Translations under genes and position numbers: made by a program
Assembly (NCBI GenBank): GCA_014529385.2
Contig: CM043966.1
Location: 97,725,087 to 97,789,086, forward strand
DNA from: Adiantum capillus-veneris
Lineage: Eukaryota > Streptophyta > Polypodiopsida > Polypodiales > Pteridaceae
Length of the DNA: 64,000 bases
Direction of reading: 5' to 3'
Shown: piece by piece, positions 1 to 10,450 of the stretch
Layout of the letters: every line of letters starts with the position of its first letter
Numbering within the stretch: position 1 is the first letter of the stretch
Notes under the pieces: model-generated
What the model was told of the DNA's origin: nothing
The model's database searches: none
What the model saw: only the letters and a program-made list of their open reading frames with translations

Positions 1-116
1 GCATGCGCACATACCATCATTTTCAGATTCTAGAGGAGAGTAGAGATCACTATGACAATAAATTCATGGTACTCGAGATTCGCTCGATTGTCGACATCTG
101 CAGAGCACTCAAATGG

Positions 117-170
<54 letters not shown>

Positions 171-1160
171 ATAAGATAGAAGACATAAGAGAAGATAAGT
201 TTCTAATATCATAGGAACAATCCCAAGGTACCTCAAAAGAGATCACTATAAGAAAATTATGTATGGTTGAAGTGTGGCATCTTTGGGGATGGCAAACTGG
301 TGGGAATTGCTTCTATGCACAAGGGTTTGGTGAAGGGGATACAAGGGCAACCTGGACAGGTGGTTTTGATGGTTACCAACGGTTGCTCGATTGGATTGAG
401 GGCAACAACGACATTGTAGTGCAGAGGTAGCAAAGCAGGGTTGAGTGCATCCATGGTCATAGCCTATATTAAATGGCTCTACTTGATATTGCATAGCATG
501 CAAAGTCTGCTAAATGTAGGTCGTGTTGGCATGTCTAAGCTGAGAAAGTCCACATAGCACATGGTGGCGCAGCCTTCATACATTCATTGAAAATGCCATG
601 TCCATAGCGCTGCGAGAGGCAGTGTTGGCCCTTTGCTGCATTGGCCTTCACTAATGTAACTGACATTTGTTCATTCCAAAGTAGCGGTGCAGGGAAAAGA
701 CCCAAATGACCACAGGGGAATTTGAGCATGCGAAAACAATTATCAGTAAGTTAATGGCGATATTGGTCCATCATGTGTGTGTCATGGGGAGATGTACACA
801 CACACATGTATCACTGGTAAGAGTGAGGGAGACCTGCCGCTAGGCGGGTCGCGCGAGCTAGTAGTAGCTGAAGGGCCCTCCCTTAGAGGGCCTACGCCCG
901 TGGCACGGTGGAGGCCAAAAAAATGCGGGCATGGACACGGTTATTCTTCACACGTTGCACAGAGACGGATTGACCTGGTCCCTTGCTAGGAACGAAGGTG
1001 TTCGTCAAGGCGCTGCTGGCTCTGAAGTTTTCCTTTCCAAATGACGCGCCTTGCTCGCCGCCATTTTCCACAGACCTACTATCCTCCTGCGGATCTCCTC
1101 ATCCGAAGCTGCTCCTCTTTGCTTGTCGAGGCGCCTCTCTCCTTCCTCCCGTCTCATTGA

Positions 1161-1165
<5 letters not shown>
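1..1165. other. Upstream intergenic region of the syntaxin gene
   Basis: I see no convincing gene here. The region holds an (AG)n tract at 120-168 and short (CA)n runs near 790-803. It ends in the pyrimidine-rich leader of the syntaxin gene, so the promoter of that gene must lie in its right part. I could not fix a TATA box or a transcription start by eye. The short open frames in this stretch have no recognisable motif. Confidence 0.5.
120..168. repeat. (AG)n microsatellite
   Basis: Uninterrupted AG dinucleotide repeat of about 24 units. Reading frames across it give meaningless Ser-Leu or Arg-Glu strings and were not annotated. Confidence 0.95.

Positions 1166-1208
<43 letters not shown>
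1166..1208. repeat. (TC)n microsatellite in the syntaxin leader
   Basis: About 21 TC units lie 91 bases before the syntaxin ATG and are followed by a short (AC) run. Pyrimidine-rich dinucleotide tracts are common in plant 5' leaders and core promoters, so this may be transcribed leader or a GAGA-type promoter element. Which of the two cannot be told from sequence alone. Confidence 0.85.
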
Positions 1209-1209
<1 letters not shown>

Positions 1210-1298
1210 CACACACGCACGCAGGCGCACAAAGTAACTGTCTCTGCGCCCGCTAGACACAGATTTGACGAAGCCTGCAGCTCTCCATCGCTGCAGCC

Positions 1299-2312
1299 AT
1301 GCAGAATCTCCTCTCCAAGAAGTTCTCCAGCCTCGGGGGGAAGACTTATGTCGATTTGAAGAAAGATAGCATGGATTTGGAGGGAGGTTTCCAGACTGAG
1401 ATGACTGGTGCGGGCTTTGACAATGCGGGGAACCTGAATCGCTTCTTTGAAGAGGTGAGGGAGTTGAAGGATGAGATGGAAAAGGTGAGCTTGCTTCTAT
1501 CCGAGCTTCAAAGGGCGAATGAGGAAAGTAAGACAGTCACGCGCGCCCAAGCCATGAAGGCTTTAAGGGAACGCATGGACAAGAAAGTAGGAGAGATTCT
1601 GAAGAAGGTGAAGTTCATCAAAGCAAAGCTGGAGGAACTTGACAAGGCGAATATTGCCAACCGTCGCATTCCAGGTTGTGAGCAAGGCACTTCCACAGAT
1701 CGCACCCGCATGTCTGTCACGAATGGTTTGCGAGTAACCTTGAAAGATCTGATGCAAGACTTTCAGCAGCTCAGACAAACCATGATGACTGAGTACAGAG
1801 AAACAATCGAACGACGATACTTCACAGTCACTGGGGTGCAAGCAGAGGAGGCAACAATTGATCACATGATCGATACGGGTGAGAGTGAGACTTTCTTGCA
1901 GAAAGCAGTGCAGGAGCAAGGAAGGGGCCAAATCATTGACACCATAAAGGAAATCCAGGAACGCCATGATGCTGTCAAAGACCTCGAGAAGAACCTTGTC
2001 GAGCTACACCAGATCTTCTTGGATATGTCTGTTCTGGTTGAATCGCAAGGGGAGCAGCTGAATAGCATTGAAGCAGCCGTGCAACATGCTTCCTCCTTTG
2101 TAAAGACAGGCACAGACAACCTTCAAACGGCTAAGAAAATTCAAAGGAGCACACGCAAATGGTATTGTATTGCCATGATTATCTTGCTGATTGTGATTTT
2201 GGTAGTGGTGGTTCCAATTCTTGTCAAAGTTCTACCGAATAGTAGTGATAGTAACACCAGTAGCACCACCCCTTCCACCACTCCTACAGCCACTAGCCCT
2301 GCAGCTGGTTGA
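1299..2312 (+). CDS. SYP1-type syntaxin (plasma-membrane Qa-SNARE)
   Basis: Intronless 337-residue protein with the full order of a plant SYP1 syntaxin. There is a short N-terminal peptide, a helical Habc-type bundle (about residues 43-165), a SNARE helix (about 211-272) and a C-terminal membrane anchor (about 289-312). The SNARE motif contains LHQIFLDMSVLVESQGEQ, in which Gln250 is the expected zero-layer glutamine of Qa-SNAREs. Family knowledge: these proteins pair with Qb/Qc and R-SNAREs to fuse secretory vesicles with the plasma membrane or cell plate. After the anchor comes a Ser/Thr/Pro-rich tail of about 25 residues, which would face outside the cytosol; SYP121-like proteins also have tails. 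The chosen ATG (1299) opens a typical SYP1 start (MQNLL). The subgroup (SYP11, 12 or 13) is not resolved. It is the only intact host gene seen here. Confidence 0.93.
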   Translation: MQNLLSKKFSSLGGKTYVDLKKDSMDLEGGFQTEMTGAGFDNAGNLNRFFEEVRELKDEMEKVSLLLSELQRANEESKTVTRAQAMKALRERMDKKVGEILKKVKFIKAKLEELDKANIANRRIPGCEQGTSTDRTRMSVTNGLRVTLKDLMQDFQQLRQTMMTEYRETIERRYFTVTGVQAEEATIDHMIDTGESETFLQKAVQEQGRGQIIDTIKEIQERHDAVKDLEKNLVELHQIFLDMSVLVESQGEQLNSIEAAVQHASSFVKTGTDNLQTAKKIQRSTRKWYCIAMIILLIVILVVVVPILVKVLPNSSDSNTSSTTPSTTPTATSPAAG

Positions 2313-2325
2313 TTCTCTTGGCTCC

Positions 2326-2331
2326 AATAAA
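2326..2331 (+). terminator. AATAAA polyadenylation signal of the syntaxin gene
   Basis: A canonical AATAAA lies 14 bases after the TGA stop, followed by T-rich sequence (2334-2370). This is very close to the stop. A longer 3' UTR using a later site is possible. Confidence 0.55.
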
Positions 2332-2339
2332 TTCTTTGT

Positions 2340-4260
2340 AAATCTATTCACGATTTTGCTTTGTATTTTGTAATTACCCTGGCTTGCACTATGTGTAGAG
2401 ACCATCTTAGAGCTTTCATAGGCTTTGTTCAAATTCAAATTTATTATGCGTCAGTGGTAGAAGTGAAATCGTTATGGGAATTCGGTTGTCCACTTCCCCA
2501 TTCGACTTCTCTCTCTCAATCGTGTGCAATTTTTCTATATATATGTTTTCTACATAAATGTATTGCAGGGCCTTGAATGGAATTTTCTCGCCATTCGAGT
2601 CGTGTGTTTTTGACAGATATGTTGCAGCCAAAGGAGGCTTTCAGCATTTTAGAATACCTTTGATGGATCTAAAATGGACTTACTTTTTGCATTCGATAAG
2701 AAGAACACTAGAAGCATTCACACTACGTATGTCATAATTGTCTATTACGCACCGGTGCTTGAAAGTAGTATTCCAAAGCTTTTGCATGGTTCCCTGGCTT
2801 CCAAAAAATAATGTTGCACAGGGTGATAAGGTAAAAAAAATCCCAATAGAAGGTGAACAGGTTTGAGACCGTAAAGAGAGTTCTGAGGAGTAGCTTCTTT
2901 CGCCTGGCGGGGTGTCTCTCATTGGTGTGAACATGGCCTTCAAATTTTCAAATGCAGTGATACATTATGCAACAGAGGTTGGTGACCATTTACCAGTAAG
3001 AATTAAAGCTTATCCTGGAACACTCTTGTTATTTGAATATAGCTGATATGCTTTGCCAAAATGCCACAGTGGTGGGGTGAATTTTTTTTCTTATACTGGA
3101 ATACATTCATGAAAGGCTGAAAGAAGTCTTATCGAGCTCTTATAAGGACTATTTCAGGTCTTGAATTTGTATCTAGGATTGCTTTACATTGATAGTAGCC
3201 ACCTGCTTTAATGAAGGCATAAACTGTTGAAATTGTTGTATAGGTGAAGATGCAACCTTGAGAGCTTGAGACCGTTGTTGCACAGGTTTTCTTAAATGTC
3301 ATAATACCATTTATACATGCCACCCAAGTGAACCTTATGAATGCAATGTTAGCCATGATGCATGGTGCACTTTTGTTTAGTGCTAATGTCCTGCCTTTCT
3401 CACAGTAGATTCCCAAAATGTCTGTGACTCTTTTCATTATCTGAGAGCTCAGACCATACACGTGTGTGTGTGTAGGCCTTCTGATGGCTATCATCAAGCA
3501 AATTACAGTTTTAGATATGTTTTGCTCCTGTATTCTTCTTGTTTGTTTGTTTGTTTCACACTATTGCCCTGCTTCTCCAGTTTGACAGAAAATAGTACGC
3601 AAATCTTTGTATTGATGTACGCTCATGTTTGTGTGTGGGGTGTGGGTGTATGGGAGCATATATCAGTACACCCACTAGGGCACTGATGATGTAGTGGGGC
3701 TGTAGTTGAATTTAGTCAATGCTATGCATGATGGAGCTGATGGTTTATATATGGTCTTGTGGATGACTACCATATATCTGGCACTTTCTTTTAAAAGTTT
3801 ATCTTGGATTCATCTATGTATATGAAATCAATACATGCATGCCTAAGGGAAAGTCTCTACAGAAGAAGTCTATTGTGGGCACCCACAAAGCGAGTTCTTT
3901 ATATAGAGAAGGCAAAAAGTCTTTTTGACTTTCCATAGCCAAGGCCCACTCAAGGGTCTTTTCATTTGTAAACTATCACCTTTCACTTTTGCATTTTAGA
4001 AGTTTTGAGGTTTTTTGTTTTTTATAAATTGTAGCTACATGCTATTCCTGTGGCTACCAATTTTTTTTGCGGAATAATCCATCATCTATTGTTTCTCAAA
4101 AATCTTTTTTATTTCTTTGAGATAGTAGTTTAGATGCGGATTGGCAGTGGGCTTTTGTCAACGGTTATTTGTAAGGGAAGGGTCGTTTATTTGTTGTCTT
4201 AAATAATAGGTACGATACTGAAAGGGGTATCGGGTATCCCAGCTCATAATCTGTCTTGCC
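2340..4260. other. Intergenic, no supported gene
   Basis: AT-rich sequence with scattered short frames. The longest (minus, 3129-3497, 122 codons) has no recognisable domain and no codon pattern that sets it apart. I see no RNA gene or repeat structure I can support. Confidence 0.5.
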
Positions 4261-4269
4261 CCTCCCCCT

Positions 4270-4335
<66 letters not shown>
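4270..4335. repeat. Compound (CT)n(CA)n microsatellite
   Basis: About 12 CT units run directly into about 21 CA units. Confidence 0.95.
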
Positions 4336-4338
<3 letters not shown>

Positions 4339-4490
4339 TACACATACACACAGACGTGAGAACGTGGCCACTTGTACATGATACCATTTGCATCTTGTGT
4401 GAAGATTTATGCCGTCGATTTCAAAGTCAGCTCTTGTCATCCCCAACGCCCACTTTGCTTATGATGGTTGTTTGCAACGCTAATCCATCC

Positions 4491-4941
4491 ATGGGCGATC
4501 CTCACCTTTAAGTGCCACGGGGTCCCAAAGCATGGGATCAATGGCTCTTGTGCAAAATCAAAGGCGCACGTAAATCTCGGCCGTCGATGGGTAAAAATTA
4601 AATTCGGGATCTCGAGTTTAGTTTTTATGGTGGGGTCCACAAAAACTAAACTTGAGATCCCGAGTTTACCTTCAAATAGATGTGAAATCACATCTATTTC
4701 AACGAGGCGCACGTGGGCATGTTGGTCAAGGCATGTGTCCCCTTAGTTGATGACAAAGGTTCAAAACCTGGTTGGGAATGCGAGGCGTCTCAAGATTAGT
4801 TTTTCGAAATCTAAACTCGAGATCCCGAGTTTAGATTTTAATCGATCAACGATCCAGATCGATCGTCATCTCGCCTTTCAATTGGGACCATTGATCCCAT
4901 GCTTTGGGACCCCGTGGCACTTAAAGGGGAGGATGGGCGAT
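4491..4941. mobile_element. Foldback / MITE-like element with internal palindromes
   Basis: Two 54-bp arms (4491-4544 and 4888-4941) are inverted copies of each other with only a few mismatches; both contain TCCCAAAGCATGGGATCAAT or its complement. The interior holds three further self-complementary blocks. These are a hairpin at about 4600-4668 built on the core CTCGAGATCCCGAG, a near-perfect palindrome at 4675-4699, and a second copy of the CTCGAGATCCCGAG palindrome at about 4807-4838. There is no coding capacity. The nested inverted structure is typical of foldback elements or MITEs, but I could not identify a target-site duplication, so true ends may lie slightly outside. Confidence 0.7.
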
Positions 4942-5103
4942 AGAGTGCTATCAGCGATGATATGCCACTCGCACAGATTTTGGTTTTGCTCGACTTTTGT
5001 CTGTTTTAGGTGGGGTCAGCGTCCCATAGGTCATTTTGGTCTTTTGCAAGCGTACAGTCTCTCTCTCTCCCCTTGCCTCCCTCATGGATAGATCTATAAA
5101 TTG

Positions 5104-5106
<3 letters not shown>

Positions 5107-5180
<74 letters not shown>

Positions 5181-5404
5181 ACTAACATAATATGGCGGAA
5201 GGGGAACTCTTTACACGTGTCGCAATTTGCGATTTGAAGGCTAAAGTTCAAAACTAAAAAAAGCCCCTATGCATGCGATAAAGAGGGAGAGAGGGGGAGA
5301 GACACGATGGCCCGTTGTACTAGTATATATATATATATCTAGTAACATAATATGGTGGAAGGGGAGCACTTTACACGTGTCACAATCTGCAACTTGAAGG
5401 TTAA

Positions 5405-5484
<80 letters not shown>
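5107..5484. repeat. Duplicated block between (CT)n/(AT)n/(CA)n tracts
   Basis: A ~71-bp block starting TCT-ACTAACATAATATGG occurs at 5179-5249 and again at 5339-5409 (offset 160), about 85% identical by eye. Each copy is preceded by an (AT)n run. The block is framed by (CT)n(AT)n at 5107-5178 and by (CT)n(CA)n at 5407-5484. It looks like a local tandem duplication that took its microsatellites with it. Confidence 0.8.
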
Positions 5485-5946
5485 ATTTCACATAGGCAGC
5501 GAGCCCACAATCGTCGTCGATCTGCGCACGTCAAGGACACAAAACTAATAGCGTCATAAAATATTAATGTGCAACTCAATGGTGGGATCAGGTCCCTGCT
5601 ACAAGTGCCAGATGGCGCACAGGACGAGCGGGCAACTCTCTCTTTCTGGGATGCTTTTCTTGGAACGTTGAGGGTAGGTAAGTGCTAGATTAGGTTCTCT
5701 TCAAAGCGCTCCGACAGCGAGCTCAACGTGCTCCATGAGTATGCAAAGCAGCACGTCTCTGACGATACTGAGGAGGATGCGACGGAGGCCGGAAGAGATC
5801 ATGCCATTCATGGAGATGGCAGTGGCCTCCTACAAGAGCTCTAGCATGAAAGATCAGTTTGACATGGAGCGGAGTCAGCATCATCGACGCAGTTTGTCGT
5901 GTTTGCCATGGCCAATCCTACGAAGACGTGAAGCATATTTGCGTGG

Positions 5947-5947
<1 letters not shown>
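5485..5947. other. Intergenic, no supported gene
   Basis: The stretch has moderate GC content. A plus frame (5735-6043) runs into the next microsatellite and has no domain I recognise, so it is not annotated as a gene. Confidence 0.45.

Positions 5948-6020
<73 letters not shown>
5948..6020. repeat. Compound (AT)n(AG)n microsatellite
   Basis: About 21 AT units pass directly into about 16 AG units. Confidence 0.95.
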
Positions 6021-6022
<2 letters not shown>

Positions 6023-6399
6023 CCTCCATGCATTGTCACTTAGCAGACGAGTTTATATACTAGCAGGGTTGCTTATACGTAAAAGGTATAACGTCCTTAA
6101 AAGGTATCACTAGATTACGAAAAAATCTATGAAATCTTTAAACTTTGGTGGGCTAAGGACTTATAGATTCGTTCTTAGGAAGTCTTGTAAAACTTTTTCC
6201 TTATCAAATTTTGCTTTCAACCGCGATGCACAATATTCACAAACAAATATACATAGTGGCACGTGATTGCATTGGCGGTTTTGGCATGTGTTTTTGATAT
6301 GTTAACTTTGCCAAAGTGTGAAGTGGCATTGAAAGCAATCTAGGCACAAACTCATAGGAGAGCAAAGAAACGGGAAGACAAAGGAATGAGTATGATGGC

Positions 6400-6408
<9 letters not shown>

Positions 6409-6457
<49 letters not shown>

Positions 6458-6722
6458 CTTTATACACTCGAGCTTTAGCTTGCACAACACCACTTACATA
6501 AACCAAAACAACAATTAGGTAGACAAGCCATTCCCTGACAATTAGGGACAATCCAAATTGCACGTGTATAAATTTTTTTGTAATATAGAATCATCACATC
6601 AGGCTTGTCTACTAATTGTTGTTTTGGTTTATGTAGGTGTTGTTGTGCAAGCTAAAGTTCAAGTGTATAAAGGTCCTTTGTGTGTGTGTGTGTGTGTGCG
6701 TGTGTGCGTGCGTGCGTGCGTG
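6409..6722. repeat. 75-bp inverted repeat flanked by (AG)n and (GT)n
   Basis: Arms 6455-6529 and 6602-6674 are reverse complements at roughly 90%; both carry AACAACAATTA / TAATTGTTGTT and TTGCACAACA / TGTTGTGCAA. The loop is about 72 bases. The left arm abuts an (AG)n tract (6409-6454) and the right arm abuts a (GT)n tract (6678-6722). If transcribed it would form a long hairpin. A MITE, a pair of head-to-head short elements, or a young hairpin-RNA locus would all fit. Confidence 0.75.
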
Positions 6723-7441
6723 CACGCACACGCACTAACACTACTTCCTCAATTTATAGGACATTGTAACATATTGAGTGGATTTGCACTCCCAAGATTT
6801 GGCTTAGCTTGTACATTAAAATTTCAAATTATATCAAGTGGAAGTTGGTGAAATATCACACTCAACATGGTTGTCACTCATGATGTCACAATGTGATATT
6901 TACAATCATTGTTATTTAAAAGTGGACACTACTATATTTTTATATGGATTTAGAGCTTGACTACATTTAGTTTCTATTGATTTTCTTTATGGGGACTCTA
7001 ATATGTAGAATGCTTGTGTATACTCTTTGTATGTGAGAATATTTTTTTGTATATACTTAATCTCATAAAGAAGAGAAAGAGGACACATCATCGTACCATT
7101 ATGTGAGTTTGTTTTTACAAGAGCACAAGTTCTCTTTTTGCTAGCTATTTCTTCTGCTTTCCCTTAAAGGGATCAAAGCCTTATCGAGCATGGTATAAGG
7201 GTCAGATCGCACCATTTCCTTCCCTTTTATTGCTTCTTTGCAATATTGAAGAGGTATCAATAAACATCTTGAGTCTGAGAAGTATCCATAGCAGGTGTTG
7301 CTTAGTTTCATCACTCCAGCTTCCCTTCAATGCATGCAAAGTAACATCTCTCTCATGGCCCTATCACAATATGAGATCTATGCTCAAAACATACATCAAT
7401 ATTTAAATGTTGTGAGAGTTGTTGTGAACTAACTCTACATA
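6723..7441. other. Intergenic, no supported gene
   Basis: AT-rich, no recognisable gene or repeat. It ends at the 3' LTR of the minus-strand gypsy element. Confidence 0.45.
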
Positions 7442-7586
7442 CGAAGCCCAAGGAACTATCTTGTTGGATTCATCGCCCAACCTCCCATATATATAGCCTT
7501 TGTCTTGAATCCCCAGTCCACACTAGTAGCCAGGCTCTTGGCCCGGGTCTGCTGTCCCCCCCCCCCGGTATGCCCTTGGCATGACA
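7442..7586 (-). repeat. Gypsy-1 3' LTR
   Basis: About 80-85% identical by eye to 25374-25515, sharing CCGCCCAACCTCCC-type and TGCCCTTGGCATGACA segments. Its plus-strand right end is ...GACA. Just inside it, on the minus strand, lies the purine tract CCAAGGGGGAAGT expected of a polypurine tract. It contains a C run of about 12 at 7555-7566. Confidence 0.8.
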
Positions 7587-7599
7587 TTACTTCCCCCTT

Positions 7600-8060
7600 G
7601 GAGAAGTGTTTTCGTCCTCGAAAACAAAAGTGGGAAAATTCTTCTTAAGAACACAAATGTTTTTCCAAGTTGCGCCTTCTTCAAGTCGATCTTTCCACTT
7701 GATTAAAGCTTGACGACATACATGATGACGCGTACGTAAATCATGATAGTCAAGAATTCGTTCAGGTTCATGCGGTGGGGTAGGAGATTCACCGAAATTG
7801 ACCAGAATCTGTTGGTCAATGACATTGTTGTCCCTATGTAAACGTTTACATAAATGGCTTACATGAAATACCGGATGGACACGAGAGTGTGTCGATAACG
7901 AGAGTTTTTAAGCACGCTTACCAACTCGCTTGAGTATCTTGAAAGGCCCACAGTATCTTCGAGATAATTTAGGTGTTGGCCCAATCTTTAGACTTTCTGC
8001 TCTGGCACACGCAAAAACATCTCTTTTCCTTCCTCAAAGGTAACTTGCCGACGTTTCTCA
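7600..8060 (-). pseudogene. Gypsy-1 integrase C-terminal remnant
   Basis: In broken minus frames I read a segment like KIGPTPKLSRRYCGPFKI, then HPVFHVSHL and a terminal ALIKWKDRLEEGATWKN. These are the conserved tail of gypsy integrases: the GPF box, then the post-integrase HVSxL block and a chromodomain-like end. The HHCC finger and DDE core are absent between here and the RNase H. Confidence 0.7.
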
Positions 8061-8136
8061 TTTGCACATGGTTCCACACTTTGGAGTATGCGTTAGCATG
8101 CTCATATTTTTCCTTTAGAGAATCCAAAAACTCACT

Positions 8137-8801
8137 TCAAAGTTCCGTGAACAAAAGTGAATTAATCTCAGGCATACGACTAAGAGCATCATCCATCACA
8201 TTGTATCGTCCTTTACGATATCGGAGCTTTGCATCATACTCTTGAAGAATCTCAGTCCACTTGGCTTTTTGACCCTTCAAGTCATTTTGTTGTGTAAACC
8301 ATTTTATGATTTCCTGGTGGTCAAACACAATCTCAAACTAAGCTCCATACAAATAATGCCGCCACGTCTTTAAGGTAGACACTATTGCATAGAGTTTGCG
8401 TTCATAAGCATAATAATTTTGTTGTGCTAAATCAAGCTTCTTGCTTTCAAATGCAATTGGCCTCCTCTCTTGTAGAAGAACTGCTCCAATAGCACGGTTA
8501 CTGGCATCCGTTCCCAAAACGAACGGCTTCAAAGGATCCACAATAGCTAGAATAGGAGCTGTAGCTAATGCATCCTTGAGCGTATTGAAACTTTGTTATT
8601 AAGCGGCACCCTAGTGAAAGGTTTTTCCTTTGTCCTTCCGTTGGTCCGTCATCATTGGCACAGCAATATGAGCATAGTTTTTAACGAATTGTTGATAAAA
8701 ACCTGCAAATTCCAAGAAAAATCTGTAACTCTTTCAGATTCTTTGGAGAAGGTCAGCTCCGAATGGCATCCACTTTGGATTGATCCATGTGCAGTCCATT
8801 A
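8137..8801 (-). pseudogene. Gypsy-1 RT C-terminal half and RNase H
   Basis: The minus strand starts at 8801 with a segment reading GLHMDQSKVDAIRS, then SPKNLKELQ and a frameshifted QQFVKNYAHIAVPM, the thumb/connection of gypsy RT. RNase H follows from about 8541 (LGTDASNRAIGAVLLQE ... YAIVSTLKTWRHYLYGA), and then KYRKGRYNVMDDALSR, normally with N-x-x-ADALSR. Stops at 8740 and elsewhere make it non-functional. Confidence 0.85.
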
Positions 8802-9178
8802 CATTAGGGAAAAAAACGATTCAAAAACGGTTGTGTAAGGAATTGGTTAACTTACTAATTAGCAGAGCCGTTTATGGTCAAAACGGCTCCAAATTTGTCC
8901 GTTTTGGTCATTTGAAGCATATCTACACATTTAAAGCGTATCTAGGTACATATCTCTAAATATTAAAAAAGATATCATTTTCTTCACATTCCTTTGCAGC
9001 TCACCTCAAAATTTGTTCTCATTTACTTCACTTGGCGGCAAATAGTTGTTTCCACTTTTGAATCACTCAATCTCTCTTTTTTCTCTCACCTTTCGCGAGC
9101 TTTCTTTCTTCTTCTCTGATGCACCTTGTTCTGCTACTACATTATTTCCATTATACTTTTTGTGTGTTCATTACTACA

Positions 9179-9657
9179 ATGAGTAATACATCTTGCATTA
9201 GTGATAACCGCAAGTTTCACTTGAACATTAAGCTAAGCCAAGAATATGCTACTACGTGGAGTGTCTATCAAAGACCGGTTACAATTGCAAATGAAGCACA
9301 ACAACTTCACAACGAGGGAAAGAAGCACATTGATATATGGACAGATAGGAGCTTGTATCCACCGGATCCTAGCATTGGAAGGTATCCATCTTTTCACACA
9401 CCTCATGAATTGATGAGATTTGTTGGTAATGAGGTTGATGGCTTACTAGGATATAGTTCTAAGCTATCTCATTTACACATTGATCATACACATTACATTC
9501 AATATCTCAAAACTGCTTTGTCTTCAAATGCAACAAGAATTTTAGAACTTGAAAACCAAATAGCGTCTTTAAAACAAGAAAATCATCAGCTTCATACTTT
9601 AAAAGAAACTCCGATAGGATTAAGAGCACGAGTAAAACGAATGAGAGATGTAGTAAA
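9179..9657 (+). pseudogene. Transposon gene A, 5' part (coiled coil)
   Basis: Open frame from ATG 9179 to the copia insertion point at 9657. The protein has a polar N-terminus, a middle part rich in His/Tyr, and a coiled coil around LELENQIASLKQENHQLH. It ends in a basic RARVKRMRDVVN. The frame is cut by the copia element. After removing that element and one copy of its 5-bp duplication, the frame continues in phase into 13391. An upstream ATG (9119) would add 20 hydrophobic residues and is less likely. I do not recognise the family from this part. Confidence 0.6.
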
Positions 9658-9846
9658 TGAAGGGGACCGGGAAGCACCACAGACGGAGAGTGAGAGAGAG
9701 AGAAGGAGACACACACACGATGTGGGTGGGGAGACTCCAAAGAGTGAGCAGCCCCCTATACACTTATGCTATGTATAAGGTATACAAGTCAGTGGGCGCC
9801 CAGACTCTGGGCGACCGGGCAAGGCACAGACGCCTATACCCCAACA
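9658..9846 (-). repeat. Copia-2 3' LTR
   Basis: 189 bp with ends TG and CA; pairs with 13197-13385. It includes (GA) and (CA) short runs and the shared GGGCGCCCAGACTCTGGG palindrome. Confidence 0.95.
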
Positions 9847-9925
9847 ACCTCCCACTTAAAGGCGACTGTGCCTTTAAGCAAGAGAACCTAGTCTAAAGAC
9901 TACAAAAGGCAAGAGAAAACCGCTC

Positions 9926-10450
9926 TCAATCGATGCCCACTGGCTGGCTGTGATCGTGTGCATCCGGCTGTCCTGCTCCCGTGTAAGTCCATACACCACC
10001 AGACGTACCGCACACGTACAGCAAGTATGTACGCAATACCTGCATATCTCCCTCGTGCACTATGCCATCATCAGTCAACAAACGACTGACAACCCCAGCT
10101 GCAAATGCTCCCACTGCAGCTGCGATATCCGGTCTCAAGATCAACATCTCATACATGAGACCACCGAATGCCGATGCAATGCTAGCGGGCCCTGCTAGCT
10201 CTACGGAGCATGCATCAACATATATATCCCTGGCAATAGGCATCTCTGACTGACAAGGCGTGTCAGCCACATGCATCTCCTGACTGTCCACAAAAGACGC
10301 ATCAACCTGTCGTGCAACCTCAGAGCAAACCAGCTGCTCTAGGTGTCTGCTGGAAGACATATCCTGCACAACTATATCCCCATACTCACTGTCGAGCATA
10401 GAAAGGAATGACTGCATAATCGTTGACATCTCAGCCTCCTCTGCAATCAT
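9926..10450 (-). CDS. Copia-2 second ORF: RT/RNase H C-terminal remnant
   Basis: 174-codon open frame. Its ATG overlaps the stop of the preceding gag-like frame (ATGA at 10447-10450). The first two thirds are not recognisable. The C-terminal part reads GGLMYEMLILRPDIAAAVG, then VSRLL and YLLYVCGTSGGV, which matches the region of copia RT just before RNase H (LMYxxxxTRPDIxxAVG ... YLxGT). No YxDD catalytic box and no RNase H acidic residues are present. The frame is open but cannot encode an active enzyme. It may be a relic kept open by chance or the product of an internal deletion. Confidence 0.65.
   Translation of the reverse strand: MIAEEAEMSTIMQSFLSMLDSEYGDIVVQDMSSSRHLEQLVCSEVARQVDASFVDSQEMHVADTPCQSEMPIARDIYVDACSVELAGPASIASAFGGLMYEMLILRPDIAAAVGAFAAGVVSRLLTDDGIVHEGDMQVLRTYLLYVCGTSGGVWTYTGAGQPDAHDHSQPVGID

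Noticed and set aside
3129-3497. 122-codon minus frame as a gene
   Set aside because: No motif, no coding-like neighbour, AT-rich intergenic setting.
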